Below, piece after piece: positions 26,795 to 36,127 of a DNA stretch of 64,000 nt (position 1 is the stretch's first letter; every line of letters starts with the position of its first letter). Source of the stretch: Panacagrimonas sp963975245 (GTDB taxonomy: Bacteria > Pseudomonadota > Gammaproteobacteria > Nevskiales > Nevskiaceae); contig CAXBFJ010000002.1 in assembly GCA_963975245.1 (NCBI GenBank), positions 124,001 to 188,000 on the forward strand. Direction: 5' to 3'. The position numbers were made by a program, and so were the translations under genes. Under the pieces are notes generated by a model. The model was not told the origin of the DNA and made no database searches. It saw nothing but the letters and a program-made list of their open reading frames with translations.

Positions 26795-28237
26795 TTAGTA
26801 GCGGTAGTGATCCGGCTTGTACGGACCTTCAACCGGCACGCCGAGGTAGTCAGCCTGATCCTGAGTGAGCTTGGTCAGCTTCACGCCGATCTGTTCGAGG
26901 TGCAGTGCAGCAACTTCCTCGTCCAGCTTCTTGGGAAGGCGATACACGGTCTTCTCGTAGGTGTCCTTGTTCTTCCACAGATCGATGGCAGCCAGCGTCT
27001 GGTTGGAGAAGCTGTTGGACATCACGAAGCTCGGGTGGCCATGGGCGCAGCCAAGGTTGATCAGACGGCCTTCTGCCAGCACGTAGATGCTCTTGCCGGT
27101 ATCCGGGAAGCTGTACTTGTCGGTCTGCGGCTTGATGGTGTCACGCACCGCATTGGATTCATTCAGACGATCCATCTGAATTTCGTTGTCGAAGTGACCA
27201 ATGTTGCACACCAGCGCATTGTTCTTCATCGCCTTCATGTGTTCGAAGGTGATGATGTCCTTGTTGCCCGTGGTGGTGACGTAGATGTCGGCAAAATCGA
27301 GCACATCTTCGACGGTCTTGACCTCAAAGCCTTCCATCGCGGCCTGCAGGGCGTTGATAGGGTCGATCTCTGTGACGATCACGCGAGCGCCAAGGCCGCG
27401 CAGCGAGTGCGCTGAGCCCTTGCCGACGTCGCCGTAACCACAGACGCAGGCCACCTTGCCGGCAATCATCAGATCGGTTGCGCGCTTGATGCCGTCGGCG
27501 AGTGATTCGCGGCAGCCATAGAGGTTGTCGAACTTGGACTTGGTGACCGAGTCATTGACGTTGATGGCCGGGACCAGCAGCTTGCCCTGTTCCATCATCT
27601 GATAGAGGCGATGCACGCCCGTGGTGGTTTCTTCGGAAACACCGCGCCAATCCTTGACCACGCGGGTGAAGAAGCCGGGACGTTCCTTGGAGACACGCTT
27701 GAGCAGGTTCTTGATGACCTGCACTTCGTGGTTTTCGCCCGGGGACTCGCACCATTTGTCACCGTTCTCCATCTCGTAACCCTTGTGCACGAGCAGGGTC
27801 ACGTCGCCACCGTCATCCACCACCAGTTCCGGGCCGGTCAGGGTGCCGTCGGGCAGGGTGTGGGTCAGCGCGTCGAGGGTGCAGTCCCAATATTCTTCGA
27901 GGGTCTCGCCTTTCCAGGCGAAGACCGGTGTGCCGGCGGCAGCAACAGCAGCAGCGGAGTCATCCTGCGTGGAGAAAATGTTGCAGGAGGCCCAGCGCAC
28001 TTTCGCGCCGAGGGCGACCAGGGTTTCCAGCAGAACTGCGGTTTCCTTGGTCATGTGCAGGGAGCCGGTCAGGCGTACATCTTTGAGCGGCGCCAGGGGT
28101 GCGTACTTGGCGCGGATGGACATCAGCCCGGGCATTTCTTCCTCGGCCATGTTGACTCGCTTGCGGCCGAACTCGGCGAGCGAAATGTCCTTGATCTTGT
28201 AGTCGGAAAAGCCTTCTGGCTTGAGTACAGCGTTCAT
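26795..28237 (-). CDS. ahcY: S-adenosylhomocysteine hydrolase
   Basis: 480 aa. It splits S-adenosylhomocysteine into homocysteine and adenosine, removing the product inhibitor of methyltransferases. Landmarks: LTGSLHMTKETAVLLETLVA, VLAEGRLINLGCAHGHPSFV, NAD-binding GYGDVGKGSA, and the C-terminal LTQDQADYLGVPVEGPYKPDHYRY region (last residues KPDHYRY). The length (480) reflects the usual bacterial insertion. First gene of ahcY-GNAT-metF. The promoter region carries a palindrome shared with metK. Confidence 0.97.
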   Translation of the reverse strand: MNAVLKPEGFSDYKIKDISLAEFGRKRVNMAEEEMPGLMSIRAKYAPLAPLKDVRLTGSLHMTKETAVLLETLVALGAKVRWASCNIFSTQDDSAAAVAAAGTPVFAWKGETLEEYWDCTLDALTHTLPDGTLTGPELVVDDGGDVTLLVHKGYEMENGDKWCESPGENHEVQVIKNLLKRVSKERPGFFTRVVKDWRGVSEETTTGVHRLYQMMEQGKLLVPAINVNDSVTKSKFDNLYGCRESLADGIKRATDLMIAGKVACVCGYGDVGKGSAHSLRGLGARVIVTEIDPINALQAAMEGFEVKTVEDVLDFADIYVTTTGNKDIITFEHMKAMKNNALVCNIGHFDNEIQMDRLNESNAVRDTIKPQTDKYSFPDTGKSIYVLAEGRLINLGCAHGHPSFVMSNSFSNQTLAAIDLWKNKDTYEKTVYRLPKKLDEEVAALHLEQIGVKLTKLTQDQADYLGVPVEGPYKPDHYRY

Positions 28238-28299
28238 GAGCGTGTCCTTAGGTTTGAGCGTCTTGGGGTGCCGGGTCAGTCGGCACGTGGGCGAAGTAT

Positions 28300-28315
28300 A
28301 TCCGCTTATGCGGAT
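28300..28315. promoter_or_regulatory. Probable SahR/SamR-type operator of ahcY
   Basis: ATCCGCTTATGCGGAT, a 16-bp inverted repeat 63 bp upstream of the ahcY start; including flanking T/A the arms reach 7 bp. Reading towards ahcY it is preceded by AATATCCTTG. The same design (ATCCGCATATACGGAT next to AATATTCGC) is found upstream of metK. A shared operator for SAM-cycle genes fits ArsR-family SahR/SamR regulation; no regulator gene is in the window. Confidence 0.75.
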
Positions 28316-28638
28316 ACAAGGATATTGCGACGTTCAGGTTTGATTGAATTGGCCGGAGCTTGGTCATCTTCTGGAAGGGCGTGGAGCAATAAATCTCTAA
28401 TAAAAAACAACAAAAACATACAGATATTATCTCTGGGTTGTTGGGCAGATAGAAGTCCGTACGGACTGGGCATGTAGCTCCAGGCCGGACCGAGGTCAGC
28501 CGCCGCTGACAAGGCCGCTGACAAGACCGGTGCTGGTGGTCGGCGCGGATTTACCCGTGTTTCCAGATCGGCGGGCATTTTGCGTGTCAGCATCGCAGGC
28601 GCATTGCCCTTACGAGTTCCAGACTCCGGTACCCAAAT
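28316..28638. other. Divergent intergenic region ahcY / ppc
   Basis: About 320 bp between the ahcY operator and ppc. It must contain the ahcY promoter elements (the A/T-rich part is 28316-28440) and the ppc promoter. A GCCGCTGACAAG direct repeat occurs at about 28501-28527 (agccgccGCTGACAAGgccGCTGACAAGaccgg). No gene or terminator is evident. Confidence 0.45.
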
Positions 28639-31344
28639 ATGAGTGATTCCAAGAGCACACCCTCCACTGACACACCACTGCGCGAAAACGTACGCAGGCT
28701 CGGCGCGACCGTGGGTGAGGTTCTGGCCGAACAGCGTGGCGCTGCCTTTCTGCAACGAGTGGAGCAGGTGCGGACTGCGGCCATCCGTCGGCGCGACGAT
28801 GAGCGCGCGCTGGATGATGTCGCTCCTCTGCTGAACGGCCTTGATGTAGACCTTGCACATGCCCTGACCCAGGCTTTTTCCACTTATTTTCAGGCCGTGA
28901 ACATCGCCGAGCGGGTGCACCGCATTCGGCGACGGCGCGAGTACCAGCGTGAAAGCGATCGGCCACAACCGGACAGCCTGACCGATGTGCTGATGCGGCT
29001 GCAGGCGGCTGGGGTGAGCGCCAAGGAGTTATTACTCTGGCTGGGCCGCCTGGATGTGGAACCGGTATTCACGGCCCACCCAACCGAGGCGGTACGACGC
29101 TCCATCCTCGAAAAGGAGCAGGACATCGTGCGCTGTCTGGTGCGCGAATTTGACCCGACCCTGACCCCCGAGGAACACGCCGCCGATTGGGGGCAGTTGC
29201 GCATGGCGTTGACCGCCAGTTGGCAGACCAGCGAAACCGCGGTGATGAAACCCACGGTTCAGGACGAGTTCGAGCACGTTGGGTTCTACATTGCCGGGCC
29301 GATCTACAGCATCGTTCCAAGTTTCTACGAGTCTCTTGAGCAGGCGATCCAGAAGGTCTACGGCACCGAGACCGAGTTGCCCCGACTGCTTCGGTTCGCT
29401 TCCTGGGTGGGAGGCGACATGGACGGCAATCCGAACGTTGGTGCCCAGACCATTGCCGCGACGCTGCGTAGCCAGCGCGAGAATGTGCTCGAGCGATACG
29501 TTTCTGAAGTGGCCGAATTGGCCCGGCTGTTGTCACAGACACTCGACCGCGTTGATGTGGCGCCCGAGCTGCTCCGGCGAATCGAGCATTACGCCACCAT
29601 CGTTCCTGCAGCGATGCAAAGTGTTCGCCCCCGACATCTCAACATGCCATATCGCGTGTTTCTCACTCTTGTCAGGGGGCGGCTGCGTGCGCTGCTGCGA
29701 GATGAGGAGGGCGGTTATCCCAATGCAGATGCCTTCCGCGTTGATATCGAACTGCTGTCAGACAGTCTGCTCGCCGGCAAGGGGCTGAATGCGGGCTGGT
29801 ATGCGGTGCGACGACTGTTGTGGCGAATTCGCACGTTCGGTTTTCATCTTGCGCGCCTGGATTGCCGGCAAGATTCCCGCGTTCATGCACAGGCGATTTC
29901 GGCCCTGATCGGAGACGAGCAGTGGCCCGAAAAGGATGCGCAGGAGCAGGCCGAAAAACTGGCGCCGTATGCAGGGCAAAGTCTCGCCTTCAAAAAATGT
30001 GATGATCCGGTGGCAGTCAAATGCTGTGATGTTTTCACGACATTGAATCAGTCCATCGAAAGCTACGGCGCCGATGCAGTTGGTATCTACATCATCAGCA
30101 TGGCGCGCAGCGCTGCCGACGTGCTGGCTGTGCTGGCTCTGGCGCGCCATGGCGGATTCACCGATGCGCGCGGTCATGTGCCGCTGGACATCGCGCCACT
30201 GTTCGAGACCGTGGATGACTTGTCGGCCGGCCCCGAAACGCTGAAGAATCTTTTCGCGGATGCGGTTTACCTCAAACATCTGGCCGCGAGGGGGAATCGG
30301 CAGATCGTCATGCTGGGGTACTCAGACAGCGGCAAGGATGGCGGCACGGTTGCGTCGCGGTGGGCGCTGCAACGGGCGCAGGTTGAGTTGCTGGAAGTTG
30401 CGCAAGGGGCCGGAATCAAGCTCAGCTTTTTTCACGGGCGCGGCGGTTCGGCCAGCCGCGGCGGAGGCAAGATTGGCCCAGCCATGATGTCCAGTCCGCG
30501 CGGTTCGGTAGCGGGCAAACTTCGCGTGACCGAGCAGGGCGAGGTGATTCATCGCAAATACGGCATTCGCGCGTTGGCATTGCGCAGTCTTGAGCAGATG
30601 GTGGGGGCCTCACTCCGCGCAAGTCTGCGGCCCAGGGTTGCTGAGCCGCGTGAAGTTCAATGGCGCAAAGATATGAGTGAACTGTCTGACATCAGTCGGG
30701 CTGCTTATCGTGAGTTTGTCGACGCGCCGGGCTTCGTTGAGTATTTCCGTAGTGCGACGCCCATTGATGTGATTGAGAAAATGACGCTCGGCTCGCGGCC
30801 CTCGCGTCGCGGCAGCATGGTGGGTGTGGAATCCCTGCGCGCCATTCCCTGGGTTTTTGCCTGGACCCAGTGCCGCTCCATCATCACTGCCTGGTACGGT
30901 CTGGGCAGCGCATTGGAACGCTTCGCCGATCGCGATGGCGGTGAAGCGCAACTGATGGAGATGGCGCGTGACTGGGCGTTCTTCAGTGTGCTGCTTGATG
31001 ACGTGGATATGATTCTGGCCAAGTGCGATCTGATGATTGCCGAACGCTATTCCGCCCTGGCAGACGCAAACCTTCACGCTCATTTCTTCCCCCTGATCCG
31101 CGCTGAATTCGATCGCACGGTTCACTGGGTGCTCAAGCTCAGGGGGGAATCCAGATTACTCTCAAGTGAGCCACGTCTTGCGCGCTCGATATCGCTGCGC
31201 AATCCGTATATTGATCCAGTCAGTCTGATCCAGCTTGACCTGTTGGCGCGCTGGCGTGCCTCTGGCAGCGCAGATGATGAGCAGCTTCACGCGCTTGTAT
31301 CAACCGTCAACGGGGTGGCCCAAGGACTGCAGAACACGGGATGA
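28639..31344 (+). CDS. ppc: Phosphoenolpyruvate carboxylase
   Basis: 901 aa. It carboxylates phosphoenolpyruvate to oxaloacetate, refilling the TCA cycle. Catalytic and family motifs: PVFTAHPTEAVRRSI with the catalytic His, SWVGGDMDGNPNV, GYSDSGKDGG, the mobile loop FFHGRGGSASRGGG, SPRGSVAGKLRVTEQGEVI and RNPYIDPVSLIQ, ending in the conserved NTG tripeptide that takes part in allosteric inhibition. Start ATG 28639. Single gene with its own promoter region. Confidence 0.97.
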   Translation: MSDSKSTPSTDTPLRENVRRLGATVGEVLAEQRGAAFLQRVEQVRTAAIRRRDDERALDDVAPLLNGLDVDLAHALTQAFSTYFQAVNIAERVHRIRRRREYQRESDRPQPDSLTDVLMRLQAAGVSAKELLLWLGRLDVEPVFTAHPTEAVRRSILEKEQDIVRCLVREFDPTLTPEEHAADWGQLRMALTASWQTSETAVMKPTVQDEFEHVGFYIAGPIYSIVPSFYESLEQAIQKVYGTETELPRLLRFASWVGGDMDGNPNVGAQTIAATLRSQRENVLERYVSEVAELARLLSQTLDRVDVAPELLRRIEHYATIVPAAMQSVRPRHLNMPYRVFLTLVRGRLRALLRDEEGGYPNADAFRVDIELLSDSLLAGKGLNAGWYAVRRLLWRIRTFGFHLARLDCRQDSRVHAQAISALIGDEQWPEKDAQEQAEKLAPYAGQSLAFKKCDDPVAVKCCDVFTTLNQSIESYGADAVGIYIISMARSAADVLAVLALARHGGFTDARGHVPLDIAPLFETVDDLSAGPETLKNLFADAVYLKHLAARGNRQIVMLGYSDSGKDGGTVASRWALQRAQVELLEVAQGAGIKLSFFHGRGGSASRGGGKIGPAMMSSPRGSVAGKLRVTEQGEVIHRKYGIRALALRSLEQMVGASLRASLRPRVAEPREVQWRKDMSELSDISRAAYREFVDAPGFVEYFRSATPIDVIEKMTLGSRPSRRGSMVGVESLRAIPWVFAWTQCRSIITAWYGLGSALERFADRDGGEAQLMEMARDWAFFSVLLDDVDMILAKCDLMIAERYSALADANLHAHFFPLIRAEFDRTVHWVLKLRGESRLLSSEPRLARSISLRNPYIDPVSLIQLDLLARWRASGSADDEQLHALVSTVNGVAQGLQNTG

Positions 31345-31474
31345 CAGCGGTACGCTTTCAAGCCGTTGTTGCGCGCGTCTGAGCTTGTTCCCCTTCTTTG
31401 GTCAGGCTGCCAGCGCCTTGCGTCTCTGAACATCTGGGAATTCAAATTGTCCGTACTAGACTAGGCGGCTTAAT

Positions 31475-31491
31475 GGTCCGGGTTGCGGACC
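31475..31491. promoter_or_regulatory. Inverted repeat upstream of Tat-type DUF1329 gene
   Basis: GGTCCG-ggttg-CGGACC, perfect 6-bp arms with a 5-nt loop, 22 bp before the start codon and just upstream of the GGAG ribosome-binding site. It could be an operator or a 5' UTR stem; a chance match is possible. Confidence 0.35.
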
Positions 31492-31512
31492 CAATCTGGT
31501 GGAGAAAAAAGC

Positions 31513-32889
31513 ATGCGTATTCGAAAATTTGACCGTTCATTCACGCGTCGAAAATTCATGGCCGATGCCGCCAAAGGCGTCCTGAGCACGGGTGTTCTGG
31601 GATCAACATGGCAATCCATTGCCGCAACCGGCGAAGTCAACAAGGCCTATCCGGACGAATTGCTGTCCATTGAGGGATACACCAAGGGCAAGATCAAGAC
31701 GGGTGACTACATCACGTCCGAGAATGTCGAGCATGTAAAGGATCTGCTCGAGCCGATCCGGTATCAGCAGATTCTGACTCAGGGCCGCAAGCTCAAGGTG
31801 TCGCCGACGACCAACGACGTCATGAAGACCTCGCCCTGGGAATATATCGAGGCAACGCTCAAGAATGCTGGCAAGGCCAAATTCGATGAGCGCGGAAATG
31901 TCGTCGCGCCGGATGGTCGCCCTTGGATTGGCGGCAACCCTTTCCCCGACGCCAAGAGCGGTCTGGAACTGATGGCGGCGCAGACCATGAACTGGGGGCG
32001 TCATGATTCCAGTTGCTACGCCACCAAGATCCAGGTCATCAATGCCAATGGCCGCAAGACGCATGATTACTCAGGAGCGCTGGTGGAACTGGCGCCGGTG
32101 GGGCGCAATGTCATGGACCCCAAACCGTACTGGGAAGAGCACATGGACAAGCTGCGCTTCTTCAATGTGGTCTTTACCTCTCCGCAGCAGTTCGCGGGAA
32201 CCTCATTCCTGAGTATCTGGGACTACGATTCAAGCACCTTCCCGTTGCTGTATGGCTACGTTGCCAACTTCCGCCGCGTGCGGCAGTTCCCTACGGATCA
32301 GAGATTTGAACCGCTGGTTCCGGGCTTGTCTCTGTATCTGTCCGACGCCTGGGGCGCGGGTGATCCACTGCTGACCTGGGGCAATTACAAGATCGTGAAC
32401 CGTGGCCCCTTCCTGGGTGGGCTTAACAGTGGCTGGAATCCGGACCATCCCAACTGGGAGCACACCACGCACGGCGGCCCCAATGGGGACACCTTCTGGG
32501 ATGCCGAAGTCGAGATGATCCCGGAAGTCATTACGGTGGAAGCCGAGCCCATCAAGTTCCCGCGTGCACCCATCTCCAAGAAGCGGGTCTGGTTTGACGC
32601 GCGCAATGGCCTGCTCGCCGGCATGATCTCCTACGACCGTCAGGGCAAGCCCTTCCGCTCCTTTGACGGTGCCTATGCCTACTATGAGAAAGGCGATAAG
32701 AAATTCATGGACGGCAAGCATCCCTACTGGAGCTGGGGACATGTGACCGCCTCGAACATCCAGACCGGCGAAGTCACGCGTCTGGAGCAGGTGCGCAAGG
32801 TCGATAACCATCTCAGCGGTGCACACGACCCGGCCATCTACGACCGCTACATGACGCAGGCCGCGCTGACGAGGCTGGGCAAAGTCTGA
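31513..32889 (+). CDS. DUF1329 family protein with Tat-like signal
   Basis: 458 aa from ATG 31513 (GGAG 9 nt upstream; a TTG at 31483 is less likely). The N-terminus carries a twin-Arg motif (FTRRKFMADAAKGVLSTGVL) instead of a Sec signal, so folded export is likely. DUF1329 features: LLSIEGYTKGKIKTGDYITS, LMAAQTMNWGRHDSS, WDYDSSTFPLLYGYVANFRR and RVWFDARNGLLAGMISYDRQ, with a His/Trp-rich tail. It is distant from the other two DUF1329 proteins here. Monocistronic; a long hairpin terminator follows. Confidence 0.82.
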   Translation: MRIRKFDRSFTRRKFMADAAKGVLSTGVLGSTWQSIAATGEVNKAYPDELLSIEGYTKGKIKTGDYITSENVEHVKDLLEPIRYQQILTQGRKLKVSPTTNDVMKTSPWEYIEATLKNAGKAKFDERGNVVAPDGRPWIGGNPFPDAKSGLELMAAQTMNWGRHDSSCYATKIQVINANGRKTHDYSGALVELAPVGRNVMDPKPYWEEHMDKLRFFNVVFTSPQQFAGTSFLSIWDYDSSTFPLLYGYVANFRRVRQFPTDQRFEPLVPGLSLYLSDAWGAGDPLLTWGNYKIVNRGPFLGGLNSGWNPDHPNWEHTTHGGPNGDTFWDAEVEMIPEVITVEAEPIKFPRAPISKKRVWFDARNGLLAGMISYDRQGKPFRSFDGAYAYYEKGDKKFMDGKHPYWSWGHVTASNIQTGEVTRLEQVRKVDNHLSGAHDPAIYDRYMTQAALTRLGKV

Positions 32890-32939
32890 GGGTCCATCCC
32901 CAGCGGCTGCACCCCTGAGCACAAGATGTTCATTGTCAG

Positions 32940-32979
32940 GGGCACAAAAAAGGGCGCTTTCGCGCCCTTTTTTGTGCCC
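32940..32979. terminator. Bidirectional intrinsic terminator
   Basis: Perfect 18-bp stem GGGCACAAAAAAGGGCGC / GCGCCCTTTTTTGTGCCC with a TTTC loop. The T runs inside both arms make it work for both converging genes, the DUF1329 gene from the left and metK from the right. Confidence 0.9.
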
Positions 32980-32996
32980 GGTTGTTTGACTCCGGG

Positions 32997-34211
32997 TTAC
33001 TTCATGCCTTTGGCCGCACTCTTCAGGGCGGCGGCCTTGTCGGTCTTTTCCCAGGAGAAAGCGGTGAAGTTGTGCACCTTGCCGGTTTCGGCGCAGGTGT
33101 ACTTCACTTTCTCCGCCTTGCGGCCGAAGTGGCCGTAGGCAGCGGTGCTGCGATAGACCGGGTGCAGCAGGTCCAGCATCTCGATGATGCCGTAGGGGCG
33201 CAGGTCGAAGTGCTTGCGCACCAGCTTTTCAAGGCTGGCCTGGCTGAGCTTGCTGGTGCCAAAGGTTTCGATGGCAATGGAGGTCGGTTCGGCCACGCCA
33301 ATGGCGTAGCTGAGCTGGACTTCGCACTTGTCCATCAGGCCGGCGGCCACCAGATTCTTGGCCACGTAACGCGCCGCGTAGGCAGCGCTGCGATCCACCT
33401 TGGAGGGATCCTTGCCCGAGAAAGCGCCGCCGCCGTGACGGGCGTAACCACCGTAGGTATCAACGATGATCTTGCGACCGGTCAGGCCAGCATCGCCCAT
33501 CGGTCCACCGACCACGAAGCGGCCGGTCGGATTGATGTGGAACTTGGTGCCCTTGTGCAGCAGCTTGGCCGGCAGAGTGGGCTTGATGATCTGTTCCATC
33601 ACGGCTTCACGCAGGGTCTTGTTGTTGACCTCGGGTGCGTGCTGGGTGGAGAGCACCACCGCGTCGATGGCGACAGGCTTGCCGTCTTCGTAACGCAGCG
33701 TGACCTGTGACTTGGCATCGGGGCGCAGCCACTTGAGCTTGCCGCGACGCTGCTGGGCCTGACGCTCCACCAGACGGTGCGCGTACTGGATCGGCGCCGG
33801 CATCAGCTCAGGGGTTTCATTGGTGGCAAAACCGAACATCAGGCCCTGATCGCCAGCACCGAGCTTCTTCTTGTCCTTGCGATCAACGCCGCGGTTGATG
33901 TCCATGGACTGCTTGCCCAGGCCATTGAGAATGGCGCAGGTTTCGGCGTCAAAACCGATGTCAGAGCTGGTGTAGCCGATGTCTGCAATCACGCCACGAA
34001 GAATGGCTTCAGCATCGATGTGAACGCCTTTGACCACCTTGACTTCGCCGGCGAGCATCGCGATGCCGGTCTTGGTCACGGTTTCGCAGGCGATGCGCGC
34101 GTCCGGGTCCTGCGCCAGGTAGGCGTCGAGGATGGCATCGGACATCTGATCGCACATTTTGTCCGGGTGGCCTTCAGAGACGGATTCGGACGTGAACAGG
34201 TAAGAGGACAT
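32997..34211 (-). CDS. metK: S-adenosylmethionine synthetase
   Basis: 404 aa. It makes SAM from methionine and ATP. Landmarks: LFTSESVSEGHPDKMCDQ at the N-terminus, GDQGLMFGFATNE, the P-loop-like GGAFSGKDPSKVDRSAAYAA, and FVVGGPMGDAGLTGRKIIVD. ATG 34211 has GGGAG 7 nt upstream; the longer open frame to 34421 is not coding. The promoter holds a palindrome shared with ahcY. Ends at the bidirectional terminator. Confidence 0.97.
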   Translation of the reverse strand: MSSYLFTSESVSEGHPDKMCDQMSDAILDAYLAQDPDARIACETVTKTGIAMLAGEVKVVKGVHIDAEAILRGVIADIGYTSSDIGFDAETCAILNGLGKQSMDINRGVDRKDKKKLGAGDQGLMFGFATNETPELMPAPIQYAHRLVERQAQQRRGKLKWLRPDAKSQVTLRYEDGKPVAIDAVVLSTQHAPEVNNKTLREAVMEQIIKPTLPAKLLHKGTKFHINPTGRFVVGGPMGDAGLTGRKIIVDTYGGYARHGGGAFSGKDPSKVDRSAAYAARYVAKNLVAAGLMDKCEVQLSYAIGVAEPTSIAIETFGTSKLSQASLEKLVRKHFDLRPYGIIEMLDLLHPVYRSTAAYGHFGRKAEKVKYTCAETGKVHNFTAFSWEKTDKAAALKSAAKGMK

Positions 34212-34259
34212 CGGCAACTCCCAGCGTGCAGGCAAAATGATGAAGAGAACAGTTCGAAA

Positions 34260-34275
34260 ATCCGCATATACGGAT
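34260..34275. promoter_or_regulatory. Probable SahR/SamR-type operator of metK
   Basis: ATCCGCATATACGGAT, 49 bp upstream of the metK start. It matches the ahcY site at 14 of 16 positions. On the metK strand it is preceded by CTACAATATTCGCTT, so it sits at or just downstream of the likely -10 box and would block transcription when occupied. Confidence 0.78.
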
Positions 34276-34420
34276 AAGCGAATATTGTAGCCTATAAAAT
34301 ATGTCGCAAGCGTTGCGACGCGGGCGGCGCTTTCTGGGTGACCTTTCCGCATGGCCTGCGCGAGGCCAGTTTCGCCGGTGCCTCTGTCAAACTGCTGGCC
34401 TGATACCGACTCACGACGCA

Positions 34421-35872
34421 ATGCCTTTCAATCTCGAATCCCCGGTTCCCCTTTTCTATTTGTTGCTCCTGGCCGGTGTGATGGTGGCTCTGCTGATCCT
34501 GAGCTGGGTGGTTTCAGCACGCGCTCGCCAGAGACTGGACGCGGCTCTGGAGCAGGCCCGGGACGCGCATCGCGCAGAAGGGCAGCGGGCGGCCAACGCC
34601 GAAACGCGTCTGGAAATGCAGGCGACGCGATTGAGCGAGCTGAGCGCGCAAAGTCATGACTACGCGCAGTTGCAGACCCGCCATGCGCAGTTGAGCGAAC
34701 GATACGATCAGGAGCAGGCTCGGCTGCGCGAACAGCAAAACCTGCTCAACGATGCCCAGGCCAAACTTGGCGACGCTTTCAAGTCGCTGTCTGCTGATGC
34801 ACTGCGCGCCAATAATCAATCCTTTCTTGAGCTCGCCCGTGAGAACCTCAAGCGCTTCCAGCAGGGTGCGCAGGAAGATCTCGCGGCGCGACAGAAGTCG
34901 ATCGAGCAACTTACCGCGCCGATCAGGGAAAAGCTGGAAAAGTTCGACGGTCAGCTCGGTGAGATGGAGAGAGCCCGCGTCGGCGCCTATGAGGCGCTCA
35001 ATACGCAGGTGAAGGAACTGGTGGCTACGCATCTGCCACGCCTGCACGCCGAAACGGCGAACCTGGTGAAGTCCCTGCGCCAGCCGACGACCCGCGGCAA
35101 CTGGGGAGAAGTGCAGCTGCGGCGCGTGGTCGAGATGGCCGGGATGCTCGAACACTGTGACTTTGACGAGCAGGCATCGCGAAACACTGAAGAGGGCAGG
35201 CTGCGACCGGACCTGGTCGTGCGTCTGCCCGGTGGCCGGCAGATCGTGGTGGACGCCAAGGCGCCGCTGGATGCGTATCTGACTGCGGTTGAAGCCCCGG
35301 ACGAAGTACAGCGCAAAGCGGCTCTGGTGCATCACGCACGGCAGGTCCGAGACAAGGTCACGCAACTGGGCAAAAAGGGTTACTTCGAGCAATTCTCCCC
35401 TGCACCGGAGTTCGTCGTTTTGTTCGTGCCTGGCGAAGCTTTTTTCTCCGCAGCGCTGGCGCAGGACCCTGGGCTCATCGAGTTTGGCGCTGAGGTGAAA
35501 GTCATTCCTGCCAGCCCGACCACGCTGATTGCCCTGCTCAAGGCCGTGCACTATGGCTGGCGACAGGAGGAACTGGCACAGAACGCCCAGGTGGTTGCGG
35601 CGCTGGGCAAGGAGCTCTACGAGCGCCTGAGCACCATGGGGGATCATTGGGCGCGCGTCGGCAATCAGCTCGACAAGGCGGTAGAGAGTTACAACAAGGC
35701 CAGTGCCAGTCTGGATTCACGCGTCATGGTCAGCGCAAGAAAGTTTGTCGAATTGCGCGCTGCCGCCGAGGACACGTTGGCGCCTGCCAATGTCATTGAA
35801 CGCAGCATCCGGGCGCCGCAGTCGGCCGAACTCACGGTTGATGCTGCAGCCGATGCGCCCAAAGAATCCTGA
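34421..35872 (+). CDS. rmuC: RmuC family DNA recombination protein
   Basis: 483 aa from ATG 34421. One N-terminal transmembrane helix (LFYLLLLAGVMVALLILSWV), a long coiled coil (about 40-190; Glu, Gln and Ala heptads such as ETRLEMQATRLSELSAQSHD), then the RmuC nuclease-like core at about 220-440: TRGNWGEVQLRRVVEMAGM, DLVVRLPGGRQIVVDAKAPL (the PD-(D/E)XK-like motif), FVVLFVPGEAFFSAAL and ALLKAVHYGWRQE. RmuC limits DNA inversions and rearrangements. Upstream neighbour is the metK promoter region, divergent; yacG follows. Confidence 0.93.
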   Translation: MPFNLESPVPLFYLLLLAGVMVALLILSWVVSARARQRLDAALEQARDAHRAEGQRAANAETRLEMQATRLSELSAQSHDYAQLQTRHAQLSERYDQEQARLREQQNLLNDAQAKLGDAFKSLSADALRANNQSFLELARENLKRFQQGAQEDLAARQKSIEQLTAPIREKLEKFDGQLGEMERARVGAYEALNTQVKELVATHLPRLHAETANLVKSLRQPTTRGNWGEVQLRRVVEMAGMLEHCDFDEQASRNTEEGRLRPDLVVRLPGGRQIVVDAKAPLDAYLTAVEAPDEVQRKAALVHHARQVRDKVTQLGKKGYFEQFSPAPEFVVLFVPGEAFFSAALAQDPGLIEFGAEVKVIPASPTTLIALLKAVHYGWRQEELAQNAQVVAALGKELYERLSTMGDHWARVGNQLDKAVESYNKASASLDSRVMVSARKFVELRAAAEDTLAPANVIERSIRAPQSAELTVDAAADAPKES

Positions 35873-35926
35873 ACTGAACGTTCTGGTTCAAGTTGAACCC
35901 TACGTCTGACAAGAAAATATTCCGAC

Positions 35927-36127
35927 ATGAGTAAAACCATCAACGCGGCCTGTCCGCAGTGCAAGGAGCCCGCATCGCTGGGCAAGGAGAACCGCTTTCG
36001 CCCGTTCTGCAGTGAACGCTGCAAGTTGCTCGATCTGGGCGAGTGGTTTGCTGAAAAGAACGGAATTCCTGCCGAAGATCAGGATATGGAATCTGACGCC
36101 GCTCAGGATCCGGACCGACTCCAGTAA
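35927..36127 (+). CDS. yacG: DNA gyrase inhibitor YacG
   Basis: A 66-aa zinc-binding protein with CPQC near residue 9 and FCSERCKLLDLGEWFAEK at 28-45, the conserved pattern of YacG. In E. coli YacG binds GyrB and inhibits gyrase. An acidic tail follows. The last 25 bases overlap tail-to-tail with the Nudix-ThiE gene on the other strand. Confidence 0.92.
   Translation: MSKTINAACPQCKEPASLGKENRFRPFCSERCKLLDLGEWFAEKNGIPAEDQDMESDAAQDPDRLQ

Noticed and set aside
28238..28330. SAH riboswitch upstream of ahcY
   Set aside because: The leader does not contain the GC-rich consensus segments of the SAH riboswitch; the palindromic operator explains control better.
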